The notes: generated by a model not told the origin, from the sequence alone. A stretch of DNA of 64,000 nucleotides from Roseibium sp. (GCA_017643215.1 JAEPNV010000001.1:620001-684000); one strand, 5' to 3'. Positions 53,445 through 63,309 are shown, numbered from the stretch's first letter. Program-made: numbers and translations.

Positions 53445-54076
53445 TCACCATCAGGGAAGCCATCGCGGTCAATCCGTTGATTGCCATATTGCGCGGATTG
53501 GAGCCATCGAAGGCCTTGCCGACTGCAAAGGTCCTGTTCGATGCGGGGTTCAGGATCATCGAGGTGCCGCTGAATTCGCCACAGCCGCTGGAGTCCATTG
53601 CGAGGATCGCCGAACGGTATGGCGGGCATTCGATTGTCGGGGCGGGCACGGTTTTGACGGCGGAGGATGTGCATGCGGTGGCCGATGCGGGCGGACACAT
53701 CATCGTCGCGCCGAACATGAACCCGGATGTTGGACGCGCGGCCCTTGAGCGGCAATTGGCGTGGTGTCCGGGTGTGCTGACGCCGAGCGAAGCGTTTGCC
53801 GCGCTGGATGTCGAGGCCGCCATTTTGAAGATCTTCCCCGCGGAAATGGTGCCGCCGCCGGCGATCGCGGCGATGCGGGCCGTCTTGCCCAAAGACGCGA
53901 TCATGGCCGCGGTGGGCGGCATCACGCCCGGGACGATGGCGCCGTATCGCGCGGCGGGAACACATGCGTTTGGCCTCGGATCGGCGCTTTTCAAACCCGA
54001 GTACACCGTTGAAGATGTTCGACAGCGCGCCCATCGGTTCGTCGAAGCGCTGGAGCGTTTAGAGGAGAAGGCGTGA
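53441..54076 (+). CDS. dgoA: 2-dehydro-3-deoxy-6-phosphogalactonate aldolase
   Basis: 211 residues, the normal size of the KDPG/KDPGal class I aldolases. NPLIAILRGLEPSKAL opens the barrel, EVPLNSPQPLESI supplies the active-site Glu, SIVGAGTVLTAEDV follows, and the Schiff-base Lys lies in AAILKIFPAEMVPP; AVGGITPGTMAPYRAAG binds phosphate. The GLEP and NSPQP features favour KDPGal over KDPG. Products are pyruvate and glyceraldehyde 3-phosphate. 4-base overlaps on both sides. Confidence 0.94.
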   Translation: MITIREAIAVNPLIAILRGLEPSKALPTAKVLFDAGFRIIEVPLNSPQPLESIARIAERYGGHSIVGAGTVLTAEDVHAVADAGGHIIVAPNMNPDVGRAALERQLAWCPGVLTPSEAFAALDVEAAILKIFPAEMVPPPAIAAMRAVLPKDAIMAAVGGITPGTMAPYRAAGTHAFGLGSALFKPEYTVEDVRQRAHRFVEALERLEEKA

Positions 54077-54774
54077 AGACTGTCATCGTTACCGGCGGCA
54101 CGCGCGGGATCGGCGCCGGGGTATCTCATGTCCTTACGGAGGCGGGGTGGTCGGTGATCGCGGCCTCCGCCTCACATGAGGAACTGGCGGCATTCGAGCC
54201 GCATGCGGCCATCGAAACCCGTCATCTCGATGTCACGGACCCGGCGTCCGTTTCTGCGCTCTTCGACGGGCTTGACCGCCTGGATGGCCTGGTGAACTGT
54301 GCCGGCATTCTCTGCCGGGGTGAGGAATACGACATGGACGTGTTCCAAAAGGTGATCGACGTGAACCTCACGGGCACAATGAGATGTTGCCTGGCGGCCC
54401 ATGATCTGCTGGCCAAATCCAGCGGCGCGATCGTGAACACCGCCTCCATGCTCAGCACGTTTGGCGGGCCGCTTGTGCCGGCCTATTCAGCGTCGAAGGG
54501 TGGTGTGGTGCAATTGACCAAAGCGCTCGCGGGGCGCTGGGCCGGCGATGGCATTCGGGTCAACGCGGTTGCGCCTGGATGGATCGAGACGGAAATGACC
54601 AAAGAATTGCGTGACGATACGGTGCGGACCGACGCGATTATGGCGCGCACGCCGATGAAACGCTGGGGCCTACCATCGGAAGTGGGCGCCCTTGTGCGCT
54701 GGCTTTTGAGCGACGAGGCGAGTTTTGTCACAGGGGCCATCTATCCCGTCGATGGTGGCTACCTGGCAATGTGA
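54073..54774 (+). CDS. short-chain dehydrogenase/reductase (SDR) 2
   Basis: 233 residues. Motifs: VIVTGGTRGIGAGVSHVL, RLDGLVNCAGI, catalytic Ser in AIVNTASMLSTFG and YSASKGGVVQLTK, with GWIETEMTKELRDD and the closing FVTGAIYPVDGGY. It overlaps dgoA by 4 bases, so it belongs to the same pathway; a galactose/fucose-type aldose dehydrogenase or a gluconate 5-dehydrogenase-like role are both open. The operon thus has two SDRs that differ clearly in sequence. Confidence 0.9.
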   Translation: MKTVIVTGGTRGIGAGVSHVLTEAGWSVIAASASHEELAAFEPHAAIETRHLDVTDPASVSALFDGLDRLDGLVNCAGILCRGEEYDMDVFQKVIDVNLTGTMRCCLAAHDLLAKSSGAIVNTASMLSTFGGPLVPAYSASKGGVVQLTKALAGRWAGDGIRVNAVAPGWIETEMTKELRDDTVRTDAIMARTPMKRWGLPSEVGALVRWLLSDEASFVTGAIYPVDGGYLAM

Positions 54775-54784
54775 AAGGAAGGCG

Positions 54785-55306
54785 ATGACGGACAAAGATC
54801 CCGATCCGAGAATGCCCTATCAACTGCCGTTCCCGAAAGACGCGCAGAACGAGATTGTAATCCCGGACGCCGTTCCCGAGGATGACCGGCTGTGGGTTCC
54901 GCAAGCGGAAAACGTCTGGTTCCGCCCGCTTTGCCTCAATCGCTCGCAGGGCTACTGGATGAACCTTTTGAAGGTGCGCAAGGCCGGCGTTTTATCACGT
55001 CACCGGCATCCGCAGCCCGTGCATGGTTTCGTCCTCAAGGGCCGTTGGCACTATCTGGAGCATGACTGGGTTGCGAACGAGGGCGGCTATGTCTTTGAGC
55101 CCCCGGGTGAGACCCATACTCTGGTCGTGCCCGACGACGTTGAAGAGATGATCACCTATTTCCAGGTCAACGGCGTCATGTGCTACGTCGATCCCTGGGG
55201 GAAGGTGCTGGGCTACGAGGACGTCTTCACCAAGATCGACCTGTGCCGGAAACACTTTGCCGCGGTCGGATTGGGCGAGGATTACGTCGAGACCTTCATT
55301 CGATAA
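54785..55306 (+). CDS. cupin protein of the 2,4'-dihydroxyacetophenone dioxygenase-like family
   Basis: 173 residues from the ATG at 54785 behind GAAAGGAAGGCG. Cupin metal motifs: SRHRHPQPVHGFVLKGRW (two His plus a further His) and FEPPGETHTLVVPD (Glu and His). Relatives are annotated as DAD-like or ChrR-type cupins. Whether it is a dioxygenase, an isomerase of a sugar acid or a binding protein cannot be decided. It is probably the last gene of the tight rightward operon; 111 bases separate it from the permease pair. Confidence 0.85.
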   Translation: MTDKDPDPRMPYQLPFPKDAQNEIVIPDAVPEDDRLWVPQAENVWFRPLCLNRSQGYWMNLLKVRKAGVLSRHRHPQPVHGFVLKGRWHYLEHDWVANEGGYVFEPPGETHTLVVPDDVEEMITYFQVNGVMCYVDPWGKVLGYEDVFTKIDLCRKHFAAVGLGEDYVETFIR

Positions 55307-55417
55307 ATCGAGATGACTTGCCCGGCCCGGGTACCCCGCCGGTTGCGCGGCCGCAGCGCGGTTGATGACCGCCCCTTTGTTCAGTAAGACTTCTCAGTCT
55401 CGCTGGGGGTGTGATTT

Positions 55418-56293
55418 GTGACGAGGAAGACCTATGGGAACCGGGCCTATTGGTATCTGGCGCCGGCGCTGATGGTCATGACCCTATGCGGGGTCATCCC
55501 GATGGCGATGGTCGGATTTTACTCCGTCCATGACACGTTCGCCGGCAACCGGTTCTTCTGGGTCGGTTTCGACTGGTACGCCAGCGTGCTGACGTCACCG
55601 GAGTTTTTCGCCTCGGCCGCGCGCAGCCTGGGCTTTTCGCTGACAGTGCTGGCCGTTCAAATCCCACTTGGCATCTACATCGCCGTGCGCCTGCCGACAC
55701 AGGGCGTCCTGTCGAACGTTTATGTCGTGCTGATCGCCATACCTTTGCTCACGCCTTGGCTTGTGGTTGGCTATATCTGGAAAGTCCTTGTCCTGCCCCA
55801 TGCCGGTTTGCTGGGTGCGGCCGCGCTGTGGCTTGGCATTGACTACGATATGACCAATCCGGTCGTCGTATGGCTGACGCTGGTGCTGATGGATACCTGG
55901 CACTGGACGAGCCTGGTGGTTCTGTTGTGCTTTGCCGCCCTGCGCGCGATCCCCGATGATTGCTACCGGGCCGCGAAAATCGACGGCGCCAGCGGCTGGG
56001 CGGTGTTCCGGCATATCCAGCTTCCGAAACTGCGTTTGGCCTTGTTGATCGCGCTGTTGCTGCGGTTCATCGACAGTTTCCTGATCTACACCGAACCTTA
56101 TGTGATCACCCGCGGCGGCCCGGGCGTCTCAACAACATTTTTATCCCATGAACTGGTGCAGACAGCGACGATCCAGTTCGATCTGGGGGAGGGCGGGGCA
56201 ATGGCCGTGATTTACTTCCTGATCGTCCTTTGCGTTTCGTGGGTGTTCTTCACGTTGATCGTACCGCGGGACCGCGATGGCAAGGCACGCTGA
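55418..56293 (+). CDS. sugar ABC transporter permease (MalF type)
   Basis: 291 residues with six membrane helices, starting at a GTG at 55418. The EAA-loop, which docks the ATPase, reads YRAAKIDGASGWAVFRHIQLP. YGNRAYWYLAPALMVMTLCGVIP and TTFLSHELVQTATIQFDLGEGGAMAV are typical of MalF-like permeases of carbohydrate importers. The partner MalG-type permease follows after 3 bases, but neither a binding protein nor an ATPase gene is adjacent. Confidence 0.92.
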   Translation: MTRKTYGNRAYWYLAPALMVMTLCGVIPMAMVGFYSVHDTFAGNRFFWVGFDWYASVLTSPEFFASAARSLGFSLTVLAVQIPLGIYIAVRLPTQGVLSNVYVVLIAIPLLTPWLVVGYIWKVLVLPHAGLLGAAALWLGIDYDMTNPVVVWLTLVLMDTWHWTSLVVLLCFAALRAIPDDCYRAAKIDGASGWAVFRHIQLPKLRLALLIALLLRFIDSFLIYTEPYVITRGGPGVSTTFLSHELVQTATIQFDLGEGGAMAVIYFLIVLCVSWVFFTLIVPRDRDGKAR

Positions 56294-56296
56294 CCC

Positions 56297-57103
56297 ATGA
56301 CCCGGAAAGTCTATGTCGCGCCGGCGGTCTATACGCTGTTGCTCATGGTGCCGATCTACTGGCTGATTATCATGAGCTTCAAAACCAATGCCGAAATCGG
56401 CGGCGGGCTGACGCTCATCCCCGAGGCGCCGACACTGGCCAACTACCGGGTCATCTGGAGTGATCCAAGCTGGTATCTTGGCTACGTGAATGCCGCGATT
56501 TATGCGGCGATGAATGTTGCCATCGCCATTGTGGTGGCTGTTCCGGCGGCCTATGCGTTTTCGCGCTACCGGTTCTTTGGTGACCGGATCCTGTTTTTCT
56601 GGTTTCTTTCGTTCCGGATGATCGCACCGCCGATCCTGCTGGTGCCGTTCGTCCAGATTTTTTCCGACCTCGACATGATCGACACCCATATCGCGGTCGC
56701 GATCGCCCATTGTTTTTTCAATGTGCCAATCGCGATCTGGATACTGGAAGGATTCATGTCCGCCGTGCCGCGGGAGCTGGACGACATTGCCAGGATCGAC
56801 GGCTACGGGATCGGGCGGTTCTTCTTTCAAATCCTGTTGCCGCAAATCGCGCCCGGTATCGCGGCGACCGCCTTTTTCTGTTTCACGTTTTCCTGGGTTG
56901 AGTTTCTGCTCGCCAACGCCTTGACGACCATCGACGCCAAGCCGATCGCCGGCATCATGACCCGGGCGGGCGGGGTCCTGTCCGCGGATCTGGCGCTGTT
57001 GTCGGCGGCAAGCGTCTTGACGCTGGTTCCAGGGGTTGTGCTGATCTACTTCGTCCGAAACCACCTGGCGCAGGGACTGTCCATGGGCCGGCAAGGCAAT
57101 TAG
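56297..57103 (+). CDS. sugar ABC transporter permease (MalG type)
   Basis: 268 residues. It has about six membrane helices, an N-terminal helix (VYTLLLMVPIYWLIIMSFKTNAEI), the region NAAIYAAMNVAIAIVVAVPAAYAFSRYRF and the EAA loop DDIARIDGYGIGRFFFQILLP. It pairs with the preceding MalF-type protein to form the channel. A complete importer would need a solute-binding protein and a MsiK/UgpC-type ATPase encoded elsewhere; remnants of such genes are not visible on either side. Last gene of the rightward series. Confidence 0.92.
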   Translation: MTRKVYVAPAVYTLLLMVPIYWLIIMSFKTNAEIGGGLTLIPEAPTLANYRVIWSDPSWYLGYVNAAIYAAMNVAIAIVVAVPAAYAFSRYRFFGDRILFFWFLSFRMIAPPILLVPFVQIFSDLDMIDTHIAVAIAHCFFNVPIAIWILEGFMSAVPRELDDIARIDGYGIGRFFFQILLPQIAPGIAATAFFCFTFSWVEFLLANALTTIDAKPIAGIMTRAGGVLSADLALLSAASVLTLVPGVVLIYFVRNHLAQGLSMGRQGN

Positions 57104-57158
57104 GGCACATCCTGAAAACGTTGGTGCACTTGAGCGTCCGCTCCACGTCGCGCTCTTG

Positions 57159-58115
57159 TCATCCGGCAAAATCCACGATGGGTCCCAGCGGCACGATCCC
57201 GTGCGGATTGCGCTTTTCGCTTCGGGAGTGGTAGCCGCGGCGGTAGATCTCCAATTTGACCGTTTCGGCCACGCCGGGAAGCGCATGGAACCGGCGCGCG
57301 TAGTCCCATAGCCTCGGGTAATCGATCAGGCGGCGCAGATTGCACTTGAACGCGCTCCAATAGGCGACATCGAACCGCGCGAGCGTTGGAAACAGCCGGA
57401 TATCGGCCTCGGTCACCTGATCGCCTGCCAGCCACATTCGGTCCTCCAAATGGGATTCGATCCGGTCCAGCGTTTCAAAAACCTCAACCACGGCCTCGTT
57501 ATAGGCGTCTTGGGTTCCGGCAAAGCCGGCGCGGTAAACGCCGTTGTTGAGTTTTGGATAGATCTCCGCGTTCCACCGGTCGATGTCCGCGCGCAATGAC
57601 TCTGGATAAAAATCGGGCCGGTCGGGGGCGAGTTCCGAAAACCCGTCGTTGAGCATACGGATGATGTCAGCCGATTCATTGCTGACGATGCGGGTGCGCG
57701 CCGTATCCCACAGCACGGGAACAGTGACGCGCCCGGAATAGGCATCGGTGCCCTTCGCGTAGACTTCATGAAGCGCATGGGCGCCGAACAGTTCGTCGAT
57801 ATAGCCATTCGCGGCATCAAACACCCAGCCCTGATCGGTCCGGCGCGGGGCAAGCACGGAAATGCCGATCTGCGCCTCGAGACCCTTCAGCGCGCGCATC
57901 AAGAGCGTCCGGTGGGCCCAGGGGCAGTTCCAGGCGACATAAAGATGATAGCGGCCGGGCTCGGCTTTGAAGCCCGGCGCCCCGGTTGGTCCCGCCGCCC
58001 CGTCCCGCGTCACCCAGTTGCGGATCTGGGCTTTTGAGCGCTCAAACCGGCCGTCCGCGCCATCGAAGCTTTGCTGCGCAACCGTCCACACACCATCGAC
58101 CATCAGGCTCATCAT
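57159..58115 (-). CDS. glutathionyl-hydroquinone reductase (Xi-class GST, YqjG type)
   Basis: 318 residues. The catalytic motif CPWA lies in YVAWNCPWAHRTLLMRALKGL. Further hallmarks: VPVLWDTARTRIVSNESADIIRMLN, RVT upstream of it, and the C-terminal domain DRIESHLEDRMWLAGDQVTEADIRLFPTLARFDVAY. The class reduces glutathionyl-hydroquinones. Start ATG at 58115 has GGAGGACCG before it. It converges on the MalG-type gene with 55 bases between and seems monocistronic. Confidence 0.93.
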   Translation of the reverse strand: MMSLMVDGVWTVAQQSFDGADGRFERSKAQIRNWVTRDGAAGPTGAPGFKAEPGRYHLYVAWNCPWAHRTLLMRALKGLEAQIGISVLAPRRTDQGWVFDAANGYIDELFGAHALHEVYAKGTDAYSGRVTVPVLWDTARTRIVSNESADIIRMLNDGFSELAPDRPDFYPESLRADIDRWNAEIYPKLNNGVYRAGFAGTQDAYNEAVVEVFETLDRIESHLEDRMWLAGDQVTEADIRLFPTLARFDVAYWSAFKCNLRRLIDYPRLWDYARRFHALPGVAETVKLEIYRRGYHSRSEKRNPHGIVPLGPIVDFAG

Positions 58116-58317
58116 CGGTCCTCCGTGCCGTCAGCGAATCTGGAGCATAGAGTGGATTCGCCAATCCATCATTCGTGATCCCGGCCGAGCCTGCGTTCAA
58201 ACGCAGCGTCAACGGGTGTCAATAGATCCCGGATTTCCGGCTTCGCCCGCGTCCGTGAAAACGGCCGTTAGCTGCAACCCAGGTGGGAACGAGAGTTGAT
58301 GGCGGCGCCGGCTGGCA

Positions 58318-58875
58318 TCACGCTTCTTTCAGTTTGCCGCGTTTCAGGTGCTCGTCGAGGCGCGGCATGATCTCCACGAAATTACAGGGCATGTGCCGGT
58401 AGTCGAGCTGCCACTTCAAAATCCCGTCCCAGGCGTCCTTGCAGGCGCCGGGCGATCCGGGCAGCACAAAGATGTAGGTGGCGCCCGCCACGCCGCCCGT
58501 CGCCCGCGACTGGATCGTCGAGGTGCCGATCTTGTCGTAGGAAATCCGGTGGAACACTTCCGAAAATCCGTCCATGCGTTTTTCGAACAGTGGTTCGACC
58601 GCCTCCGGCGTCACGTCCCGGCCGGTGAACCCGGTGCCGCCGGTCGTGACGATGACATCAATGCCGTCGGCCGCGATCCAGTCTTTGACCACCGCCTGAA
58701 TGGCCAGCACGTCGTCCGTGGCGATTTTCCGGTCCGCAAGGATGTGGCCGGCCCCCTCAATACGGGCGGCCAAGGTCCCGCCTGACCGGTCTTCCTCCAG
58801 CGAGCGGGTGTCTGACACGGTCAGGACGGCGATGTTGAGCGGGATGAACGGGCGGCTGTCGTCGATGCGGTGCAT
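58318..58875 (-). CDS. moaB: molybdenum cofactor biosynthesis protein B (MoaB/Mog family)
   Basis: 185 residues from the ATG at 58875, with AGGAG 9 bases before it; the start at 58902 is less likely. Motifs: [60 protein letters not shown] (MPT-binding TTGGTG loop) and [18 protein letters not shown]. MoaB-type proteins adenylylate molybdopterin (Mog activity) or have related roles. It is separated by about 200 featureless bases from the reductase and is divergent from the ceramidase-like gene. Confidence 0.92.
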   Translation of the reverse strand: MHRIDDSRPFIPLNIAVLTVSDTRSLEEDRSGGTLAARIEGAGHILADRKIATDDVLAIQAVVKDWIAADGIDVIVTTGGTGFTGRDVTPEAVEPLFEKRMDGFSEVFHRISYDKIGTSTIQSRATGGVAGATYIFVLPGSPGACKDAWDGILKWQLDYRHMPCNFVEIMPRLDEHLKRGKLKEA

Positions 58876-58997
58876 GGCAAAAACTCCTGTGGCCCATGAC
58901 ATAAGCGGGAACGCGCCGGACCGCCAGCGATCGTGTTATCAAAATGCGACACGGTATGGGTAAAGCAGAGCCGGCAACCAATTCGCGCGGGATTTCA

Positions 58998-59654
58998 ATG
59001 AACGAAACGATCGATATCTATTGCGAGCGTGTGAGCCCGGTGTTCTGGGCCGAGCCGGTGAACGCCATCACGAACGCGGCCTTTTTGGTCGCCGCGCTGG
59101 CCGGATTGTGGTTGTGGCGCCGACGGACACCGGATGATTGGGCCGGACTGGCGTTGATTGTCATCGTGTTCGCGACCGGGGTCGGCTCGTTCCTCTTCCA
59201 CACCTTCGCAACGCGCTGGGCGCTGTTGACCGACGTGATCCCGATTGCCCTGTTCATCCACCTTTACCTCCTGATCGCACTGCGCCGGTATCTGGAGCTT
59301 CATTGGGTGATTTGTGTTTCCATCGTGATTGGTTTTCTGGTGCTGTCGCCGATGGTCGGCGAAGTCTGGGCGCCGCTCATCGGGTCGTCGGCAGGATACA
59401 TTCCCGCTCTTGGCGCGATTTTCGTGGTCGGCGGGTTCTATTATCCAAAGAACCGTCAGTTGGCGCTGTGGGTCCTTGGCACGGGCTGTGTCTTTGCGCT
59501 GTCCTTGACGTTTCGCACGCTCGATCTGCCGGTGTGCGACGGTTTCCCGCTTGGGACCCACTTCCTCTGGCACATGCTGAACGCAGTAGTGTTGTTCCTA
59601 TTGCTGAGGGTTCTCATTTGGCAGCGGGCCGGATACACCGGGAGCACAAGCTGA
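58998..59654 (+). CDS. ceramidase-family (CREST) integral membrane protein
   Basis: 218 residues from the ATG at 58998. It opens IDIYCERVSPVFWAEPVNAITNAAF, followed by about seven membrane helices. GVGSFLFHTFATRWALLTDVIPI provides the Ser, His and Asp, and LGTHFLWHMLNAVVL the two His of the CREST metal site, all as in alkaline ceramidase-like hydrolases. It probably hydrolyses an amide or ester lipid in the membrane; the substrate is unknown. It runs into maeB after 82 bases on the same strand. Confidence 0.85.
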   Translation: MNETIDIYCERVSPVFWAEPVNAITNAAFLVAALAGLWLWRRRTPDDWAGLALIVIVFATGVGSFLFHTFATRWALLTDVIPIALFIHLYLLIALRRYLELHWVICVSIVIGFLVLSPMVGEVWAPLIGSSAGYIPALGAIFVVGGFYYPKNRQLALWVLGTGCVFALSLTFRTLDLPVCDGFPLGTHFLWHMLNAVVLFLLLRVLIWQRAGYTGSTS

Positions 59655-59736
59655 ATATCCAAAAGAAAACATCATCCAACGCCGGGCGGTGCATACGGCG
59701 GACGATGACCGGGGACGTAACAACAAGGCAGCGGAC

Positions 59737-62031
59737 ATGAGCAACGACAGATCAACCGGCGGCGACCTGACCGAAGCAGCTCTTTATTTCCATGAACATC
59801 CCCGGCCAGGCAAACTGGAAATCCAGGCCACCAAGCCGCTCGGCAACCAGCGCGACCTCGCGCTGGCCTATTCGCCCGGTGTCGCCGCGCCGTGCATGGA
59901 AATCGCCAAGGACCCGGCAAAAGCCGCCGACTACACCAGCCGCGGCAATCTGGTCGCCGTGATTTCCAACGGCACCGCCGTTCTTGGTCTTGGCGCCATC
60001 GGGCCGCTGGCATCGAAACCGGTGATGGAAGGCAAGGCGGTCTTGTTCAAGAAATTCGCCGGCATCGACGTGTTCGACATTGAGGTCGATGAGCGCAATG
60101 TCGACCGGTTCGTGGACGCGGTTTCCGTTCTGGAGCCGACCTTTGGCGGCGTCAACCTGGAAGACATCAAGGCGCCGGAATGCTTCCAGATCGAATCGAA
60201 GCTGCGCGAGCGGATGAACATTCCCGTTTTTCATGACGATCAGCACGGAACCGCGATCATCGTCGGGGCGGCGGTACGCAATGGGCTGGATCTTGCCGGC
60301 AAGACACTTGAAAACGCCAAGATCGTCGCCTCTGGCGCCGGCGCGGCATCGCTCGCTTGCCTGAACATGCTCGTCTCACTCGGTGCGAAGCGCGAGAACA
60401 TCTGGATCACGGACATCGAAGGCGTTGTCTACGAGGGCCGTGAAGCCCTGATGGATGAATGGAAAGCCGCCTTCGCGCAAAAAACCGACAAGCGCACGCT
60501 CGCCGAGGTGATCGAGGGGGCGGATGTCTTTTTGGGCCTGTCGGCCGGCGGCGTCTTGAAGCCCGACATGGTGAAAAAGATGGGTTCCGGCCCGTTGATC
60601 CTCGCGCTTGCCAATCCGAACCCGGAAATCATGCCCGAAGACGCCCAGGCGGTCCGTCAGGACGTGGTCATGTGCACCGGCCGCTCCGACTATCCCAATC
60701 AGGTCAACAACGTCCTGTGTTTTCCGTTCATCTTCCGTGGTGCGCTTGACGTTGGGGCGACAACCATCAACGAGGAGATGAAACGCGCCGCCGTGGAGGC
60801 GATCGCCGGGCTTGCGCGCGAGGAACCGTCAGACGTCGCCGCCCGCGCCTATGGGGGCAAGACCGAGACCTTCGGGCCGAACTACCTCATTCCCTCGCCA
60901 TTCGATCAGCGTCTGATCCTGCGCATTGCCCCCGCTGTCGCAAAGGCCGCCATGGAGAGCGGCGTGGCGACCCGGCCGATCACGGATTTCGACGCCTATC
61001 ACGACCGGCTGAACCGGTTTGTGTTCCGGTCCGGCCTGATCATGAAACCGATCATTCAGGCCGCGACCCAGGAGCCGAAGCGGATCATCTATGCCGAGGG
61101 CGAGGATGAGCGCGTGTTGCGGGCCGCCCAGGTTCTGCTGGAGGATGGGATCGCCGTCCCGATCCTGGTCGGCCGGCCCGAGGTTCTGGAGGCCCGCTGT
61201 CAGAAGTTCGGCTTGAAAATCCGGCCGGGCACGGATTTCGAATTCGTGAATCCGCAGGACGATCCGCGCTACCGCGACTATGTGGACGAGTATTTCGCCC
61301 AGGTCGGCCGCAAAGGCATGCCGCCGGACGCGGCCCGGACGGTGGTTCGGACCAACTCAACCGTGATTTCGGCCCTGGCCGTGCGACGCGGCGATGCGGA
61401 CGCGGTGATTTGCGGGCTGGAAGGGCGGTTCATCCGCCACCTGCGCGATATCCGCCAGATCATCGGCATGCGAGAGGGCGCCCGCGACCTGTCGGCGCTG
61501 TCGCTATTGATCAACAGCCGGGGCGCGCTGTTCTTGACCGACACGTTCGTCTCGGAAAATCCGTCAGCGGCAGAAATCGCCGAAATGGCGAGCCTGGCCG
61601 CGGAAGAAATCCAGCGGTTCGGCATCGAGCCGCGCGCCGCGCTGCTGTCCATGTCGAATTTCGGATCACGGGAGAGTGCCTCTTCCCGCAAGATGCGTGA
61701 GGCTCTGGATCTTTTGTGGCAGCATTGTCCCGATCTGGAGGTGGACGGCGAAATGCACGGCGATTCCGCCTTGAGCGAGATCCTGCGCCAACGGGTCATG
61801 CCCGACAGCCGCTTGAAGGGCGAGGCCAATCTGTTGCTGTTTCCCAATCTGGACGCGGCGAACATTGGGCTCAATCTGTTGAAGGTCGCGACCGATGCCT
61901 TGCATGTCGGCCCGATCCTTCTGGGGACCGACAAACCGGCGCACATCCTCACGCCGTCGGTGACCTCCCGCGGGGTCGTCAACATGTCGGCCTTGTCGTG
62001 CGTGGAGGCGCAGACCAAGGCGGCGGGATAA
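59737..62031 (+). CDS. maeB: NADP-dependent malic enzyme with phosphotransacetylase-like domain
   Basis: 764 residues from the ATG at 59737. The N-terminal malic enzyme part (about 1-430) shows [54 protein letters not shown] with the catalytic Lys, the metal site in [16 protein letters not shown] and [16 protein letters not shown] for NADP. The C-terminal part (about 435-764; [35 protein letters not shown]) is a Pta-like regulatory domain without expected transferase activity. It converts malate to pyruvate, CO2 and NADPH. Typical of Rhizobiales MaeB/Tme. Confidence 0.96.
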   Translation: MSNDRSTGGDLTEAALYFHEHPRPGKLEIQATKPLGNQRDLALAYSPGVAAPCMEIAKDPAKAADYTSRGNLVAVISNGTAVLGLGAIGPLASKPVMEGKAVLFKKFAGIDVFDIEVDERNVDRFVDAVSVLEPTFGGVNLEDIKAPECFQIESKLRERMNIPVFHDDQHGTAIIVGAAVRNGLDLAGKTLENAKIVASGAGAASLACLNMLVSLGAKRENIWITDIEGVVYEGREALMDEWKAAFAQKTDKRTLAEVIEGADVFLGLSAGGVLKPDMVKKMGSGPLILALANPNPEIMPEDAQAVRQDVVMCTGRSDYPNQVNNVLCFPFIFRGALDVGATTINEEMKRAAVEAIAGLAREEPSDVAARAYGGKTETFGPNYLIPSPFDQRLILRIAPAVAKAAMESGVATRPITDFDAYHDRLNRFVFRSGLIMKPIIQAATQEPKRIIYAEGEDERVLRAAQVLLEDGIAVPILVGRPEVLEARCQKFGLKIRPGTDFEFVNPQDDPRYRDYVDEYFAQVGRKGMPPDAARTVVRTNSTVISALAVRRGDADAVICGLEGRFIRHLRDIRQIIGMREGARDLSALSLLINSRGALFLTDTFVSENPSAAEIAEMASLAAEEIQRFGIEPRAALLSMSNFGSRESASSRKMREALDLLWQHCPDLEVDGEMHGDSALSEILRQRVMPDSRLKGEANLLLFPNLDAANIGLNLLKVATDALHVGPILLGTDKPAHILTPSVTSRGVVNMSALSCVEAQTKAAG

Positions 62032-62145
62032 TCCTCGTTCCGTGCCACTGTAATTCCCGAACGCATCCCTATCTAGAAGAGCAGCATAAGCGTTTTCCCG
62101 TAAGGGGCGCGCGAGTTTTGTGATGTGGAGACACGGGAGCGTTCC

Positions 62146-63309
62146 ATGGCGATGACAGTCTTTTCCCGAGCGGTCCGGCGCGCGAACCGCGCCAGCAATA
62201 TGGGCGTTGTGGCAGCGTTTATCGGATCGATGGCGCTCTTGCCGCTGCCGGCCATGGCGCAAATGGATCTGAATATTGAAACGGTCACCAGCGATTTGAG
62301 CTTTCCGTGGAGCGTCGCGTTTCTGCCGGACGGCGGATATCTGGTGACCGAACGCGACGGCGTGCTGAAATATGTCACCGAATCCGGCGGCCAGTCGGTT
62401 GTTCCAGGAACACCGGAGGTCTTTGCGCAAGGGCAGGGCGGTCTGTTGGACGTGGTTCTTGCTCCCGATTTCGCGACGACACGGGAAGTCTATCTGAGCT
62501 TTTCGGAAGGCTCGCCCGAGGGCGCCGGGACATCCGTCTTCCGGGCAAGACTGATGCCCGAAGGTGCCGGATTTGTTCTGGCGGACGGCGAAACGGTGTT
62601 TTCCGGCAACAATCGCGGCTTCGGCGGGCGCCACTTCGGCTCCCGGCTCGCCTTTGCCGGCGACGGAACGTTGTTCGTGACGACCGGCGATCGCGGCGAT
62701 GGACCGCGGTCACAGGATCCGTCGGATCATTCCGGTGCCGTTCTGCGTTTGAACCGTGATGGCAGCGCGCCCTCCGACAACCCCTTTGTCGGGCAAGCCG
62801 GACACCTGCCGGAGCTGTGGTCAATCGGCCATCGCAATCCGCAAAGCGCGGCGATCCATCCGCAGACCGGCGCGCTTTGGACCGTCGAACACGGTGCGCG
62901 CGGCGGCGATGAGGTGAACCGGCCGGAGGCTGGCAAGAACTACGGCTGGCCGGTGATTTCCTATGGCCGGCACTATTCGGGCGGCAAGATCGGCGAAGGC
63001 ACGGCAAAAGCCGGGATGGAGCAACCACTCTATTATTGGGACCCGTCCATCGCGCCCTCCGGCATGGCCTTCGTGACCAGCCCGCAATTTCCGGACTGGA
63101 ACGGCTCGCTCTTGGTCGGCGCCTTGCGGGGCCAGCATCTGGCACGTCTCACTCTGGACGGAACGACGGTTACCGGAGAGGAAAGACTGTTGACCGATCT
63201 CGGCGAGCGCATCCGCGATGTGCGCCAGGGACCCGATGGCGCAATTTACGTCCTGACCACAAGCGGCGAAGGGCAGTTGTTGCGCCTCACGCCCGCGCCG
63301 AGAGGATAA
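62146..63309 (+). CDS. PQQ-type aldose sugar dehydrogenase (Asd/YliI-like), secreted
   Basis: 387 residues from the ATG at 62146, behind GGGAG. An N-terminal signal (MGVVAAFIGSMALLPLPAMAQ, cleavage after AMA) precedes a six-bladed propeller. LSFPWSVAFLPDGGYLVTERDG, the catalytic His in GGRHFGSRLAFAGDGTLFVTTGDR, the PQQ-binding Arg in SIGHRNPQSAAIHP and HGARGGDEVNRPEAGKNYGWP are the sGDH/Asd landmarks. It oxidises aldoses in the periplasm, if PQQ is available. No PQQ synthesis gene is in the window. Confidence 0.92.
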   Translation: MAMTVFSRAVRRANRASNMGVVAAFIGSMALLPLPAMAQMDLNIETVTSDLSFPWSVAFLPDGGYLVTERDGVLKYVTESGGQSVVPGTPEVFAQGQGGLLDVVLAPDFATTREVYLSFSEGSPEGAGTSVFRARLMPEGAGFVLADGETVFSGNNRGFGGRHFGSRLAFAGDGTLFVTTGDRGDGPRSQDPSDHSGAVLRLNRDGSAPSDNPFVGQAGHLPELWSIGHRNPQSAAIHPQTGALWTVEHGARGGDEVNRPEAGKNYGWPVISYGRHYSGGKIGEGTAKAGMEQPLYYWDPSIAPSGMAFVTSPQFPDWNGSLLVGALRGQHLARLTLDGTTVTGEERLLTDLGERIRDVRQGPDGAIYVLTTSGEGQLLRLTPAPRG

